A DNA stretch of 64,000 nucleotides, from positions 3,224,001 to 3,288,000 of the forward strand of contig NC_014924.1 of assembly GCF_000185965.1 (NCBI RefSeq). The letters run 5' to 3'. The notes under the pieces are model-generated. The model was not told the origin of the DNA. It worked only from the letters and a program-made list of their open reading frames with translations, and did not search any database. The stretch is from Pseudoxanthomonas suwonensis 11-1. GTDB taxonomy: Bacteria > Pseudomonadota > Gammaproteobacteria > Xanthomonadales > Xanthomonadaceae. Position 1 is the stretch's first letter, and every line of letters starts with the position of its first letter. The position numbers and the translations under genes are program-made. Below are positions 33,454 through 42,240 of the stretch, in pieces.

Positions 33454-35340
33454 TCAGGCCACGCGGCTGCGGCGCTGGCGTTCCAGGTGCACCAGCAGCA
33501 ACGAGATCGCCGCCGGGGTCATGCCCGGGATGCGCTGGGCCTGGCCGATGCTCAGCGGACGCACGCGCTCCAGCTTCTGCTGCACCTCGGCCGACAGGCC
33601 GCGCACCGCGGCGTAGTCGAAGTCCTGCGGGATCGGCGTGGATTCGTGCCGGCGCTGGCGTTCGATCTCCTCGCGCTGGCGGTCCAGGTAGCCGGCGTAC
33701 TTGACCCCGATCTGCACCTGCTCGGCGACCTGGGCATCCTCGACCGCCGGACCCAGCGCGGGGACGCGCATCAGCGCGGCGTAGTCCAGCTCCGGGCGCT
33801 TGAGCAGGTCCAGGGCATTGGTCTCGCGGCTTACCGCCACGCCCAGCACCTGCTCGACCTCGCGGCCAACGGCATTGGCCGGGGTCGCCCACAGCGCGCG
33901 CAGGCGCGCGGTCTCTCGTTCGATCGCCTCGCGCTTGTCGCAGAAGCGCGTCCAGCGCGCGTCGTCGACCAGGCCCAGCTGGCGGCCGGTCTCGGTCAGG
34001 CGCAGGTCGGCATTGTCCTCGCGCAGCTGCAGCCGGTATTCGGCACGGCTGGTGAACATGCGGTACGGCTCGCTGGTGCCGTGGGTGATCAGGTCGTCGA
34101 CCAGCACGCCCAGGTAGGCCTCGTCGCGACGCGGCGACCAGCCTTCCAGGCCGCGCACGTGGCGGGCGGCGTTGATGCCGGCCAGCAGGCCCTGCGCCGC
34201 GGCCTCCTCGTAGCCGGTGGTGCCGTTGATCTGGCCGGCGAAGAACAGGCCCGAGACCAGCCGCGTCTCCAGGGTAGGCTTGAGCCCGCGCGGGTCGAAG
34301 AAGTCGTACTCGATGGCGTAGCCGGGGCGGGTGATGTGCGCGTTCCCGAATCCGCGGATGCTGCGCACCAGTTCCAGCTGCACGTCGAACGGCAACGAGG
34401 TGGAGATGCCGTTGGGGTAGATCTCCGCCACGTCCAGGCCCTCGGGCTCGACGAAGATCTGGTGGCTCTCCTTTTCGGCAAAGCGCACCACCTTGTCCTC
34501 GATCGAGGGGCAATAGCGCGGGCCGATGCCCTCGATCTGGCCGGTGTACAGCGGCGAGCGGTCCAGCGCGCCGCGGATGATCTCGTGGGTGCGCGCGGTG
34601 GTGTGGGTGATCCAGCACGAGACCTGGCGCGGATGGTGCTCGACCCGGCCGAGGAAGGACATCACCGGCAGCGGATCGTCGCCGGGCTGCTCCTCCATAG
34701 CCGCGTAGTCCAGGCTGCGGCCGTCGATCCGCGGCGGGGTACCGGTCTTGAGCCGGTCGATCGCGAACGGACGCTCGCGCAGGCGCGCGGCCAGGGTGGT
34801 GGACGGCGGATCGCCCATGCGCCCGGCCGCGTAGGTGGTCGGGCCGATATGGACCTTGCCGGCCAGGAAGGTGCCGGCGGTCAGGACCACGGCCGGGGCC
34901 TCGAAGCGCAGACCGGTCTGGGTGATGGCGCCACGCACCGCGTCGCCCTCGATCACCAGATCGTCGACAGCGGCCTGGAATACGGTCAGGTTGGTCTGGT
35001 TCTCGACCATGCGCCGGATCGCGGACCGGTACAGGCCGCGGTCGGCCTGGCAGCGGGTGGCACGCACGGCCGGGCCCTTGGAGGCGTTGAGGGTGCGCCA
35101 CTGGATGCCGGCCAGGTCGGCGGCGTGGGCCATGGCCCCGCCCAGGGCATCGATCTCCTTGACCAGGTGGCCCTTGCCGATGCCGCCGATGGCCGGGTTG
35201 CAGCTCATCGCGCCCACGGTCTCGATGTTGTGGGTCAGCAGCAGGGTGCCGGCGCCGGCGCGGGCCGAGGCCAGGGCGGCCTCGGTGCCGGCGTGGCCGC
35301 CGCCGATGACGATGACGTCGTACTGGTGGAAGGAGGACAT
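33454..35340 (-). CDS. mnmG: tRNA uridine-5-carboxymethylaminomethyl modification enzyme MnmG
   Basis: 628 aa, the standard length. The FAD-binding GGGHAG is at residues 13-18. [32 protein letters not shown] and the C-terminal helical domain ending in [10 protein letters not shown] are diagnostic. With MnmE it modifies U34 of several tRNAs. A GGGAA precedes the ATG. Its upstream region overlaps the candidate sigma-54 promoter on the other strand. Confidence 0.97.
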   Translation of the reverse strand: MSSFHQYDVIVIGGGHAGTEAALASARAGAGTLLLTHNIETVGAMSCNPAIGGIGKGHLVKEIDALGGAMAHAADLAGIQWRTLNASKGPAVRATRCQADRGLYRSAIRRMVENQTNLTVFQAAVDDLVIEGDAVRGAITQTGLRFEAPAVVLTAGTFLAGKVHIGPTTYAAGRMGDPPSTTLAARLRERPFAIDRLKTGTPPRIDGRSLDYAAMEEQPGDDPLPVMSFLGRVEHHPRQVSCWITHTTARTHEIIRGALDRSPLYTGQIEGIGPRYCPSIEDKVVRFAEKESHQIFVEPEGLDVAEIYPNGISTSLPFDVQLELVRSIRGFGNAHITRPGYAIEYDFFDPRGLKPTLETRLVSGLFFAGQINGTTGYEEAAAQGLLAGINAARHVRGLEGWSPRRDEAYLGVLVDDLITHGTSEPYRMFTSRAEYRLQLREDNADLRLTETGRQLGLVDDARWTRFCDKREAIERETARLRALWATPANAVGREVEQVLGVAVSRETNALDLLKRPELDYAALMRVPALGPAVEDAQVAEQVQIGVKYAGYLDRQREEIERQRRHESTPIPQDFDYAAVRGLSAEVQQKLERVRPLSIGQAQRIPGMTPAAISLLLVHLERQRRSRVA

Positions 35341-35413
35341 GGGTCGTTCCCGCCGCTGGCGGATCCTGCAGGTTCCGGGCGCAGCGACGATTTTTTCGGC
35401 TGGGGCCTAAAGT

Positions 35414-35432
35414 TTGGCACGCTTCGTGCGGA
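35414..35432 (+). promoter_or_regulatory. Candidate sigma-54 (-24/-12) promoter
   Basis: TTGGCACGCTTCGTGC has GG at 35416-35417 and GC at 35428-35429 with exactly ten bases between. This fits the sigma-54 consensus TTGGCACGNNNNTTGC at all but one position. Transcription would start near 35441 on the plus strand, away from mnmG. Confidence 0.65.
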
Positions 35433-35440
35433 TATACCGA

Positions 35441-35560
35441 TGTGCACCCACTCGCGACAAAGCGTCGGGGGGCGCTTGACCGGAATTGGAACAGGGGCCG
35501 GTCACGTGCGCGATGGGGAAGCCTGGGGCCGGTAGTCGGGGGACTGCCGGCCCCTTTTTT
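35441..35560 (+). ncRNA. Candidate small RNA, about 120 nt, three stem-loops
   Basis: No protein-coding frame is supported here, but the segment is bounded by a sigma-54-type promoter and a strong terminator. Predicted elements: AAGCG/CGCTT with a G-rich loop (35460-35477); TGACCGG/CCGGTCA with loop AATTGGAACAGGGG (35477-35504); and the terminator stem (35525-35554). All three loops are rich in G, and there are four GGA triplets, which could suit an RsmA/CsrA-type binding role or pairing with C-rich RNA. Function is inference. Confidence 0.55.
35525..35560 (+). terminator. Rho-independent terminator of candidate small RNA
   Basis: GGGGCCGGTAGTC, loop GGGG, GACTGCCGGCCCC, then six T. It is a 13-bp stem with one T-G wobble. 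No coding gene on the plus strand lies upstream, which is what points to a noncoding transcript. Confidence 0.92.
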
Positions 35561-35624
35561 ATGCCCCGAATCCGCCCAGGGCCCATGGAACAAGGCTTCC
35601 GCGGTGCCCTGCGCCCTTCGCATC

Positions 35625-35660
35625 CTGGAAAAAGAACAGCCCGGCGGGTCAGCCGGGCTG
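35625..35660 (-). terminator. Terminator of the tyrosine-rich lipoprotein gene
   Basis: Minus strand: CAGCCCGGC, 6-base loop, GCCGGGCTG, then TTCTTTTTCC. It lies about 160 bases past the stop at 35818. The remaining bases between contain another partial inverted repeat (TCCGGCAGGG at 35677 and its complement at 35711) and no gene. Confidence 0.85.
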
Positions 35661-35817
35661 CGCAGAGGTGCCGACGTCCGGCAGGGCCGGAACAGGGGGG
35701 ATCCAGATTTCCCTGCCGGACATCGACATGGCTTGGCCGGATCGGGTCAGAAGGTGACGTCGCCGGTCAGTCGGAGGCTAGCTTGCCGGGCACCCCCCTG
35801 CAGACGCAAGCGTATTT

Positions 35818-36657
35818 TCAGGGCTCTTGCGTGCGGTGCGTCTCAGTCCGCGCAGGCCGTTCGGCGCGCGGCGGCGGCGCGGACGGGCGCGGAGCCGCCG
35901 GACGGGCTTCCGCCCGCGGTGCCGGCCGGACCGAAGGCTGGCCCCGGTTCTGCGGCGCCGGACGCGGAGCACCCACCACCGGGCGCCCACCCTGCTGCGG
36001 CTGGGCCTGCGGACGGTAGACCGGTGCCGGGGTCCCGGCCGGACGCTGCCGCACCTGCTGGTTCTGGGGAACCTGCTGGACCCGTCCCGGCCGCATCGGC
36101 TGGACCTGGCCCGGCCGCGGCTGGGTATTGACCGGACGCGACTGCTGCGGGTTGCCCTGTGGCTGGGCGCGATAGGTGCCGGCGCTTTGCGGCTGCATGA
36201 CCGGACGCGGCCCCCTGCGGTCGTCGTCGGCGCGCTCGCGGTCGCGGCGCAGGCGGTCCAGGTCGCGCCACGGCGCCCCGTCACGCGGACGGTCGTTGCC
36301 CGGCTTGCCGTGCTGCGGCGGCCGCTGCGGCGGGCGATGGCCTTCCGGCCTGCCACCGGCGGAGTGCGGCGGACGATGCACCGGTGGACGGTGGACGTAG
36401 GTGGGATAGGCCGGGGTGACGTAGTAGCCCGGATAGCGCCCGTACCACGGATAGCCGTAGCGCACGCCCAGCGAGATGCCGGGGTAGTAGCTGTAGTACG
36501 GGTAGCCGTAGCCCTCGTAGTGGTACTCGGTGACCGGCGCGCCGCTGTAGTAGTCGCCGCCCTCGTAGCTACCGTATCCGGCGCCCACGTAGTCATAGGT
36601 GGCGCAGCCGGACAGGGCAAGCACGCATGCCAGTCCGGTCAGCTTCCTCAGGTTCAT
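35818..36657 (-). CDS. Lipoprotein with Tyr-rich head and Pro/Gln/Arg-rich tail
   Basis: 279 aa. A lipobox (LALSGC, Cys18) marks an outer-membrane lipoprotein. Residues 20-90 are strikingly rich in Tyr and Gly (many YGY, YYS and YPG). Residues 90-279 are low-complexity Pro, Gln, Arg and Ala, probably disordered and strongly basic. No enzyme motif is present. ATG at 36657 follows GGGGGGA; a TTG two codons upstream is less likely. Cell-envelope or polysaccharide binding is a guess from composition only. Confidence 0.8.
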   Translation of the reverse strand: MNLRKLTGLACVLALSGCATYDYVGAGYGSYEGGDYYSGAPVTEYHYEGYGYPYYSYYPGISLGVRYGYPWYGRYPGYYVTPAYPTYVHRPPVHRPPHSAGGRPEGHRPPQRPPQHGKPGNDRPRDGAPWRDLDRLRRDRERADDDRRGPRPVMQPQSAGTYRAQPQGNPQQSRPVNTQPRPGQVQPMRPGRVQQVPQNQQVRQRPAGTPAPVYRPQAQPQQGGRPVVGAPRPAPQNRGQPSVRPAPRAEARPAAPRPSAPPPRAERPARTETHRTQEP

Positions 36658-36795
36658 GGGCAAATCCCCCCGTACAGGTTATGTCAGCAGCTTCATGGCG
36701 CCGCTTTGAATCCGTGCTTAACCCTTGCGGGTTTCCGGGCGGAATCGGCCGTCTGGCATGGGCTGCCGGTGGATGCGTTCAGTTAACCTGTGCGC

Positions 36796-37746
36796 ATGAC
36801 CCTTGGACTGCCTGTCGCCGACGAGATCTTCGCCGCTGCCGCGCGGATCGCCGGCCAGGCCACGGTAACCCCGGTGCTGCGCTCGCGCACGCTCGAGGCG
36901 ATGACCGGTTGCCAGCTGTTCCTCAAGGGCGAGCACCTGCAGCGCAGTGGAGCGTTCAAGTTCCGCGGCAGCTGCAATGCGGTCTCGGCCCTGGACCCGG
37001 ATACCGCTGCCCGCGGCGTGGTCACCCACTCCTCCGGCAACCATGGTGCCGCCCTCGCCCTGGCCGCGCGCGAGCGTGGCATCCCCTGCCACGTGGTCGT
37101 GCCCGAGGGCGCGATCGGCGCCAAGCTGGCCAACATCGTCCGCCATGGCGCGACCCTGTGGCGCTGCGCCCCCACCCAGGAGGCGCGCGAGGCCACCTGC
37201 GCCGAGGTCGCGGCCCGGAGCGGCGCGAGCGTGATCCATCCCTACGAGGACCGGCAGGTGATCGCCGGCCAGGGCACCGCCGCGCTGGAGCTGCTGGACC
37301 AGTCCGGCGGCCTGGACCTGCTGGTGGTGCCGGTCGGCGGCGGCGGCCTGGCCGCCGGCAGCGCACTGGCCCTGGAGGCCGCAGGCAAGGGCTGCCGGCT
37401 GCTGCTGGCCGAACCGGCCGGCGCGGCCGACACCGCCCATGCCCTGGCCCATGGCGAACCACCCCGGGACTTCGTCCCCGACACCGTATGCGACGGCCTG
37501 CGCGCGCGCATCGGCGCGCCCAACCTGGCCGTCCTGCGCCAGGCTGGCGCCGAGGTGGCCGTGATCGACGACCAGGCCACCCTGGCGGCGATGCGCCTGG
37601 CCTGGCAGGTGCTCAAGCAGACCATCGAACCGTCCTCGGCCCTGGCCGCAGTGCTGGCGCGTGCGCCGCAACTGGCCGGGCAGCGCGTGGGCGTGATCAT
37701 CAGCGGAGGCAACGTGGACCTGGAGGCGCTGCCTTGGCGCGGATGA
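36796..37746 (+). CDS. PLP-dependent serine/threonine dehydratase-like enzyme
   Basis: 316 aa, fold type II. The PLP Lys lies in SGAFKFRG near residue 57, the phosphate-binding loop is PVGGGGLAAG near 184, and SSGNHGAALA is the substrate loop. There is no C-terminal ACT regulatory domain, so it is the catabolic or racemase-like form rather than biosynthetic IlvA. It could deaminate threonine or serine, or act as serine racemase. The stop overlaps the next start by ATGA. A GTG two codons upstream (36790) is an alternative start. Confidence 0.9.
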   Translation: MTLGLPVADEIFAAAARIAGQATVTPVLRSRTLEAMTGCQLFLKGEHLQRSGAFKFRGSCNAVSALDPDTAARGVVTHSSGNHGAALALAARERGIPCHVVVPEGAIGAKLANIVRHGATLWRCAPTQEAREATCAEVAARSGASVIHPYEDRQVIAGQGTAALELLDQSGGLDLLVVPVGGGGLAAGSALALEAAGKGCRLLLAEPAGAADTAHALAHGEPPRDFVPDTVCDGLRARIGAPNLAVLRQAGAEVAVIDDQATLAAMRLAWQVLKQTIEPSSALAAVLARAPQLAGQRVGVIISGGNVDLEALPWRG

Positions 37747-38351
37747 AATCGGGAAGCCGCCGCAGGGGCGGACTGGGCCGCTGGCTGCTGCGGCTGATGG
37801 TGCTGGCCATCCTGTGGCTGGGCGGCGTCGCCGCGTGGATCAACTGGGTCGGCCACCGCGACCAGGCGCAACGCGCGGACGTGATCATCGTGCTCGGCGC
37901 GGCGGCCTACGACGCGCGGCCTTCGCCCGTGTTCGAGGAACGCATCCGCCACGGCCTCAACCTCTACCGCGCAGGCTACGCGCCGGTGCTGCTGTTCACC
38001 GGCGGCTACGGCACCGGCGCGCGCTTCGCCGAGTCGCAGGTGGCCCAGCGTTATGCCGTGCGCCAGGGCATCCCGGAGGAGGCGATCCTGATCGAGACCG
38101 CCTCGCGCACCACCCTGCAGAACCTGCTGCAGGCGCGCGAGCTGATGCGCGAGCGGCAGCTGCACAGCGCGATCATCGTCAGCGATCCGCTGCACATGTC
38201 GCGCGCGCTGCGGTTGTGCCGCCAGCTCGGGATCGAGGCCACCGGCTCGCCGACCCCGAGCACGCGCTTCCGCAGCTTCCAGACCCAGTGGAAGTTCCTG
38301 CTGCAGGAGGTCTACTTCTTCCACCGCGACCTGGTCGCGCGCGTGGCCTGA
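37743..38351 (+). CDS. YdcF/ElyC-type DUF218 membrane protein
   Basis: 202 aa. A basic start and one membrane helix (about 15-33) are followed by the DUF218 domain with VIIVLGAAAYDARPSPVFEERI, LLFTGGYGTGA and SDPLHMSRAL. Relatives (ElyC, SanA) affect envelope integrity and lipid-carrier use. It is translationally coupled to the dehydratase. Confidence 0.9.
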   Translation: MKSGSRRRGGLGRWLLRLMVLAILWLGGVAAWINWVGHRDQAQRADVIIVLGAAAYDARPSPVFEERIRHGLNLYRAGYAPVLLFTGGYGTGARFAESQVAQRYAVRQGIPEEAILIETASRTTLQNLLQARELMRERQLHSAIIVSDPLHMSRALRLCRQLGIEATGSPTPSTRFRSFQTQWKFLLQEVYFFHRDLVARVA

Positions 38352-38392
38352 GCCGCGCCGTATCATCCGCGCCCTTCCCCACCGGACCGCAC

Positions 38393-38815
38393 ATGAGCAC
38401 CGAGAACACCCCGCAGGCCCGCGCCATCGCCCTGGTCACCGCCTACTACGACGCATTCAACCGCGGCGACCGCCAGGCCATGCTCGCGCTGCTGTCCGAC
38501 GACGTGGCCCACGACCTCAACCAGGGCCCGCGCGAGACCGGCCGCGAGGCGTTCGCCGCCTTCATGCAGCGCATGGATGCCAGCTACCGCGAGCGGCTGG
38601 AGGACATCGTGGTGATGGCCACCGCCGACGGCACCCGCGCCGCGGCCGAATACGTGGTCCACGGCCAGTACCTGGAGGATGACGAAGGCCTGCCCCCGGC
38701 CAACGGCCAGACCTACGTGCTGCCGGGCGGCGCGTTCTTCGACATCCGCGATGGGCGCATCGCCCGGGTCAGCAACTACTACAACCTGCAGGACTGGATC
38801 GCGCAGGTTGGGTGA
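38393..38815 (+). CDS. SnoaL/ketosteroid-isomerase-like protein
   Basis: 140 aa, the size of an NTF2-fold domain. The start ALVTAYYDAFNRGDRQAMLALLSDDVAHDLNQGP is typical of SnoaL-like proteins, and the end is DGRIARVSNYYNLQDWIAQV. Members are isomerases, hydrolases or binding proteins. No function can be assigned. It lies 41 bases after the ElyC-like gene and converges on bioC. Confidence 0.87.
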   Translation: MSTENTPQARAIALVTAYYDAFNRGDRQAMLALLSDDVAHDLNQGPRETGREAFAAFMQRMDASYRERLEDIVVMATADGTRAAAEYVVHGQYLEDDEGLPPANGQTYVLPGGAFFDIRDGRIARVSNYYNLQDWIAQVG

Positions 38816-38819
38816 GAGC

Positions 38820-38849
38820 GGGGATTGGGGATTCGGGATTGGGGATTCG
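38820..38849. repeat. GGGATTGGGGATTCG tandem repeat
   Basis: Two 14-15 base copies, GGGATTGGGGATTC each, lie between converging genes. It is the inverse of the repeat at 2805-2856. The adjacent GTAGCCCGGATAAGGCCGC (38859-38877) resembles a REP-type arm. Confidence 0.7.
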
Positions 38850-38882
38850 CAGGAGCGCGTAGCCCGGATAAGGCCGCAGGCC

Positions 38883-39770
38883 TCAGGGGTTGTTGCGGCG
38901 CCGGATCGGGATCGATGACACCGGCACGGCGGCGACGTCGTGGCCGCCCTGGCGGATCGGGGCGCCGGGATCAGGCGCCCAGGCCTGGGCGTAGATGACT
39001 TCCCAGGTGCTGGGCAGGCGGCCGTCGATGTCGCGCAGCAGCTCGTAGGCCGCTTCGGCGGCGGCGAAGCGGGCGCGTCCGGTGAGGCTGCGGCGGCGGG
39101 TGGCCAGGGCATTGGTCGCGCCGATCGCGCGCAGCTCGCGCATCAGCGCGGGCAGGCCAGTGTAGGTCAGGGTGAACAGGTCGCGGTCCAGCACCGGATC
39201 GCGGAAGCCGGCCTGCATCAGCGCGTCGCCGAACACCGAGATCGGCGCGAACGGGCTCACGTGTGGCGCGTCGTCGGCATTGGCGAAGGCCTGGCGCAGC
39301 TCGACCAGGGTCTCCGGGCCGAAGCTGGAACACAGCAGCAGGCCGCCGGGCTTGAGCACGCGGCGGAAACCGGCGAACACCGCCGGCAGGTCCTCGATCC
39401 ACTGCAGGCACAGGTTGGAGAAGATCACGTCGACGCTGCCATCGGCCAGCGGCAGCGCGCGCGCGTCTGCGCACACGCGCGGGAACGGCTTCCACCAGCC
39501 GGCCTGGCGCCGCGACTGGCGCAGCATCGGCAGGGCCAGGTCCATGGCGATCACTTGGGCCTTCGGCCAGCGCTTGCGCATGGCCGCGGTGGCGTGTCCG
39601 GTGCCGCTGCCCAGGTCCAGCACCACCGACGGCACCTTGTCGTCGAGGTAGGCCAGCGATTCGAGCAGGCGCGTGCGTACCTCGGCCTGCAGGGCCGCGG
39701 CGGCGTCGTAACCGGAGGCGGCGCGGGAGAACGCGCGGCGCACCTGGCGGGGGTCGAATACGGGATCCAT
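38883..39770 (-). CDS. bioC: Malonyl-ACP O-methyltransferase BioC
   Basis: 295 aa. It is a SAM-dependent methyltransferase with the glycine loop LDLGSGTGHATAAM near residue 51 and the acidic post-motif VIAMDLALPML. The FDPRQVRRAFSRAASGYDAAA start is typical of BioC. It methylates malonyl-ACP to open pimelate synthesis. It lies 13 bases downstream of bioH, whose product removes the same methyl group. Confidence 0.95.
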   Translation of the reverse strand: MDPVFDPRQVRRAFSRAASGYDAAAALQAEVRTRLLESLAYLDDKVPSVVLDLGSGTGHATAAMRKRWPKAQVIAMDLALPMLRQSRRQAGWWKPFPRVCADARALPLADGSVDVIFSNLCLQWIEDLPAVFAGFRRVLKPGGLLLCSSFGPETLVELRQAFANADDAPHVSPFAPISVFGDALMQAGFRDPVLDRDLFTLTYTGLPALMRELRAIGATNALATRRRSLTGRARFAAAEAAYELLRDIDGRLPSTWEVIYAQAWAPDPGAPIRQGGHDVAAVPVSSIPIRRRNNP

Positions 39771-39783
39771 GGCGTGGCGCGGC

Positions 39784-40548
39784 TCAGGGGCCGGTATTGT
39801 CGGCGAAAGCCGCCAGCTCCGCTGCCACCGCATCGACGTGGCCGAGGAACGGTGCGTGTCCGGCACCGGGCAGTTCGACGAAGCGTGCGCCGGGCGCCAG
39901 CCCGGCCGCGTCCTCCATGCCGCGCGGATGCACCAGGCGATCGCGGCGGCCGGCCAGCCACAGGCTGGGCACGGACAGCGAGGACAGGCTGCGGCGCAGG
40001 TCGGCGGATTCCAGCAGGTCCAGGCCGGCGTGCAGCGCCTCCGGCTGCGGGCGGCCGCGGGCGTGGAGCACCTCGCGCAGGGTCTTGAGCTCGGCGCGGC
40101 CGTGCTCGGAGCCCAGCGTGTCCAGGGCGATGAAGCGCTCGAGGGTGCCGTCGTAGTCCTGCTCCAGGTCGCGCGCGAACTGGCCGAACACCGAAGGCTC
40201 GACCGCGTGCTGCCAGTCCGGCGCACGCACGAAACGCGGCGTCGCCGCGACCATCACCAGGCCACGCACGGTGGGCAGCGAGGCGGCCGCGCGCAGCGCG
40301 AACAGCCCGCCCAGCGACCAGCCCAGCCAGATGGCGGGCGGGGTGCGCGAGGCGATCTCGCTGGCGACGGCCGCCGGCAGCAGCGGCACCTCCGAATCAC
40401 GGCTGTAGCCGTGCCCGGGCAGGTCGACCAGGTGCAGGCGGAAGCGCGGTGCGAGGCGTTCGACCAGCGGCGCGAACACGCCACCGTGCAGCGCCCAGCC
40501 ATGGATCAGGACCAGGTCCGGTCCGCTGCCAAGGGTTTCGATGTGCAT
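39784..40548 (-). CDS. bioH: Pimeloyl-ACP methyl ester esterase BioH
   Basis: 254 aa alpha/beta hydrolase. It starts LGSGPDLVLIHGWALHGGVF. The nucleophile is in GWSLGGL near residue 78, the Asp in AGRRDRLV and the His in GAGHAPFL. These match BioH, which ends the pimelate chain by cleaving the methyl ester. The operon position next to bioC supports the assignment. Confidence 0.95.
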   Translation of the reverse strand: MHIETLGSGPDLVLIHGWALHGGVFAPLVERLAPRFRLHLVDLPGHGYSRDSEVPLLPAAVASEIASRTPPAIWLGWSLGGLFALRAAASLPTVRGLVMVAATPRFVRAPDWQHAVEPSVFGQFARDLEQDYDGTLERFIALDTLGSEHGRAELKTLREVLHARGRPQPEALHAGLDLLESADLRRSLSSLSVPSLWLAGRRDRLVHPRGMEDAAGLAPGARFVELPGAGHAPFLGHVDAVAAELAAFADNTGP

Positions 40549-40585
40549 GGCCGCATTGTCGCCGATGCCGGCGGTGGGCGTCGGC

Positions 40586-40987
40586 TCAGTGGGCGTGGGC
40601 GTGCGCGTGGTTGAGGCGGCGGCGCGCGGCGGCGATGCGCCGGATCAGGCGATGCCAGAGGATCACGGCGTGGCTGCGCATCGCCCGGCCGCGCCACCAG
40701 CGCATCGGCCATGGCCGGCGCAGGTGGGCGGTGATCGCCTCCTCCAGCCAGCGCGGGTCGAAGCCATCCCACACCGGGGCCACGCTGTAGAGGTTGGCGA
40801 CCAGCACCGGGTGGACCTCCTGGCGCAGGATCCGCTGCAGCTCGTCCAGCGGATATGGCGAACGGGCCAGTTCCTCGGCCACGCGGGACAGCACTTCGTT
40901 GTCGATGTCCGTGTCGAGATAAAGCGCGGACATCGCTTGCCACACCTGCCGGCGTTCGGGCGCGGGCGCGGGCATGGGAGTGCTCAC
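40586..40987 (-). CDS. DUF7079-like small protein in biotin operon
   Basis: 133 aa, soluble. The middle reads [57 protein letters not shown], which I recognise as the DUF7079 pattern. The C-terminus is very basic and ends in alternating His-Ala. GTG at 40987 overlaps the bioF stop (GTGA), so it is translationally coupled to biotin synthesis. bioH follows 37 bases later. The function is unknown. Confidence 0.82.
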   Translation of the reverse strand: MSTPMPAPAPERRQVWQAMSALYLDTDIDNEVLSRVAEELARSPYPLDELQRILRQEVHPVLVANLYSVAPVWDGFDPRWLEEAITAHLRRPWPMRWWRGRAMRSHAVILWHRLIRRIAAARRRLNHAHAHAH

Positions 40988-42183
40988 GCCAGCGCTTCGC
41001 GCCCGTGGTCGACGCGGTCACGGGCGTCGGCGATCGCAGCCAGCAGCGCCTGCACCTGCTGCGGGGTGTGCAGGGCCGAGAGGGTCACGCGCAGGCGCGA
41101 GCCACCCTCGGGAACCGTCGGCGGCCGGATCGCGGTCACCAGGAAGCCGGCCCGCTCGATCGCGGCGGACATGGCCAGCGCGCTGGCCTCGCTGCCGCAG
41201 ACGATCGGCTGGATCGGGGTATTGGAGGACATCAGCTCCAGGCCGAAGCGGCTGGCGCCCTCGCGGAACTGGGCGACCAGTTCGCGCAGGCGCTCGCGGC
41301 GCCAGTCGTCGCGGCGCGCCAGCTTCAGCGCCGCCAGCGACGCGGCGGCCAGCGCTGGCGGCAGCGCGGTGGTGTAGATGTACGGACGCGCGGTACCGGC
41401 CAGGTGCTCGATCAGGTCGGCATCGCCGGCCACGACCGCGCCATAGCCGCCCAGGGCCTTGCCCAGGGTGACCAGCTGCAGCGGCACGTCGGCCACGCCC
41501 AGCCCGGCATCGGCCACGCTGCCGCGGCCCTGCGGACCGACCACGCCGGCGCCGTGGGCATCGTCCACGTAGAACAGGGCCTCGCTGGTGCGGGCGACCA
41601 GGGCCAGCGAACGCAGCGGGGCGACATCGCCGTCCATGCTGAAGACGCCGTCGGTGGCCAGCATCGCCGCACCCTCGCCGGTGCCGCGCAGCTGGCGCAT
41701 CGCGCCTTCGGCATCCAGGTGTGGGTAGCGGCGCAGGCGCGCGCCGGCCAGGCGGGTGGCATCGATCAGGCTGGCGTGGTTGAGGCGGTCCTGGACGCAG
41801 ACGTCGCCGTCCTCCAGCAGCGCCTGCTGCACGGCCAGGTTGGCGGCGAAGCCGCTGCCGAACAGCAGCGCGCCGGGCACGCCGAGCCAGTCGGCGACCT
41901 CGCGCTCGAGCTGGGCATGCAGGGCGTGGTGCCCGCAGACCAGGTGCGAGGCGCCAGCGCCGGTGCCCTCGCGGGCGGCGGCGTCCTGCAGCGCGGCACC
42001 AACCTCGAACTGCGAGGCCAGGCCCAGGTAGTCGTTACCGCAGAAGCCGGTCAGCCACTGGCCGTCGACCTCGAGGCGGACGCCGTCGCGGCGGGTGACG
42101 GTACGGCGCTGGCGCAGGCGGCCCTGCGCCGCGCGGAGTCGGTGGCTGTCGCGGATGCGTTCGTGGATATCGATGCGGCCCAT
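40984..42183 (-). CDS. bioF: 8-amino-7-oxononanoate synthase BioF
   Basis: 399 aa PLP enzyme of the alpha-oxoamine synthase family. It joins pimeloyl-ACP with alanine. Markers are [37 protein letters not shown] and the PLP Lys in [11 protein letters not shown] near 240. ATG at 42183 gives the family-like start [10 protein letters not shown]. It follows bioB by 57 bases. Confidence 0.96.
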   Translation of the reverse strand: MGRIDIHERIRDSHRLRAAQGRLRQRRTVTRRDGVRLEVDGQWLTGFCGNDYLGLASQFEVGAALQDAAAREGTGAGASHLVCGHHALHAQLEREVADWLGVPGALLFGSGFAANLAVQQALLEDGDVCVQDRLNHASLIDATRLAGARLRRYPHLDAEGAMRQLRGTGEGAAMLATDGVFSMDGDVAPLRSLALVARTSEALFYVDDAHGAGVVGPQGRGSVADAGLGVADVPLQLVTLGKALGGYGAVVAGDADLIEHLAGTARPYIYTTALPPALAAASLAALKLARRDDWRRERLRELVAQFREGASRFGLELMSSNTPIQPIVCGSEASALAMSAAIERAGFLVTAIRPPTVPEGGSRLRVTLSALHTPQQVQALLAAIADARDRVDHGREALA

Positions 42184-42240
42184 GTTCCCTGCGCTTCCCC
42201 CCGGGGAAGTCCTGCCTTCGGGAGCCGCCATCCGGCCCCC

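Noticed and set aside
35443-35560. Small protein gene in the candidate RNA region
   Set aside because: Several frames are open but none has an RBS, conserved motif or stop before the terminator.
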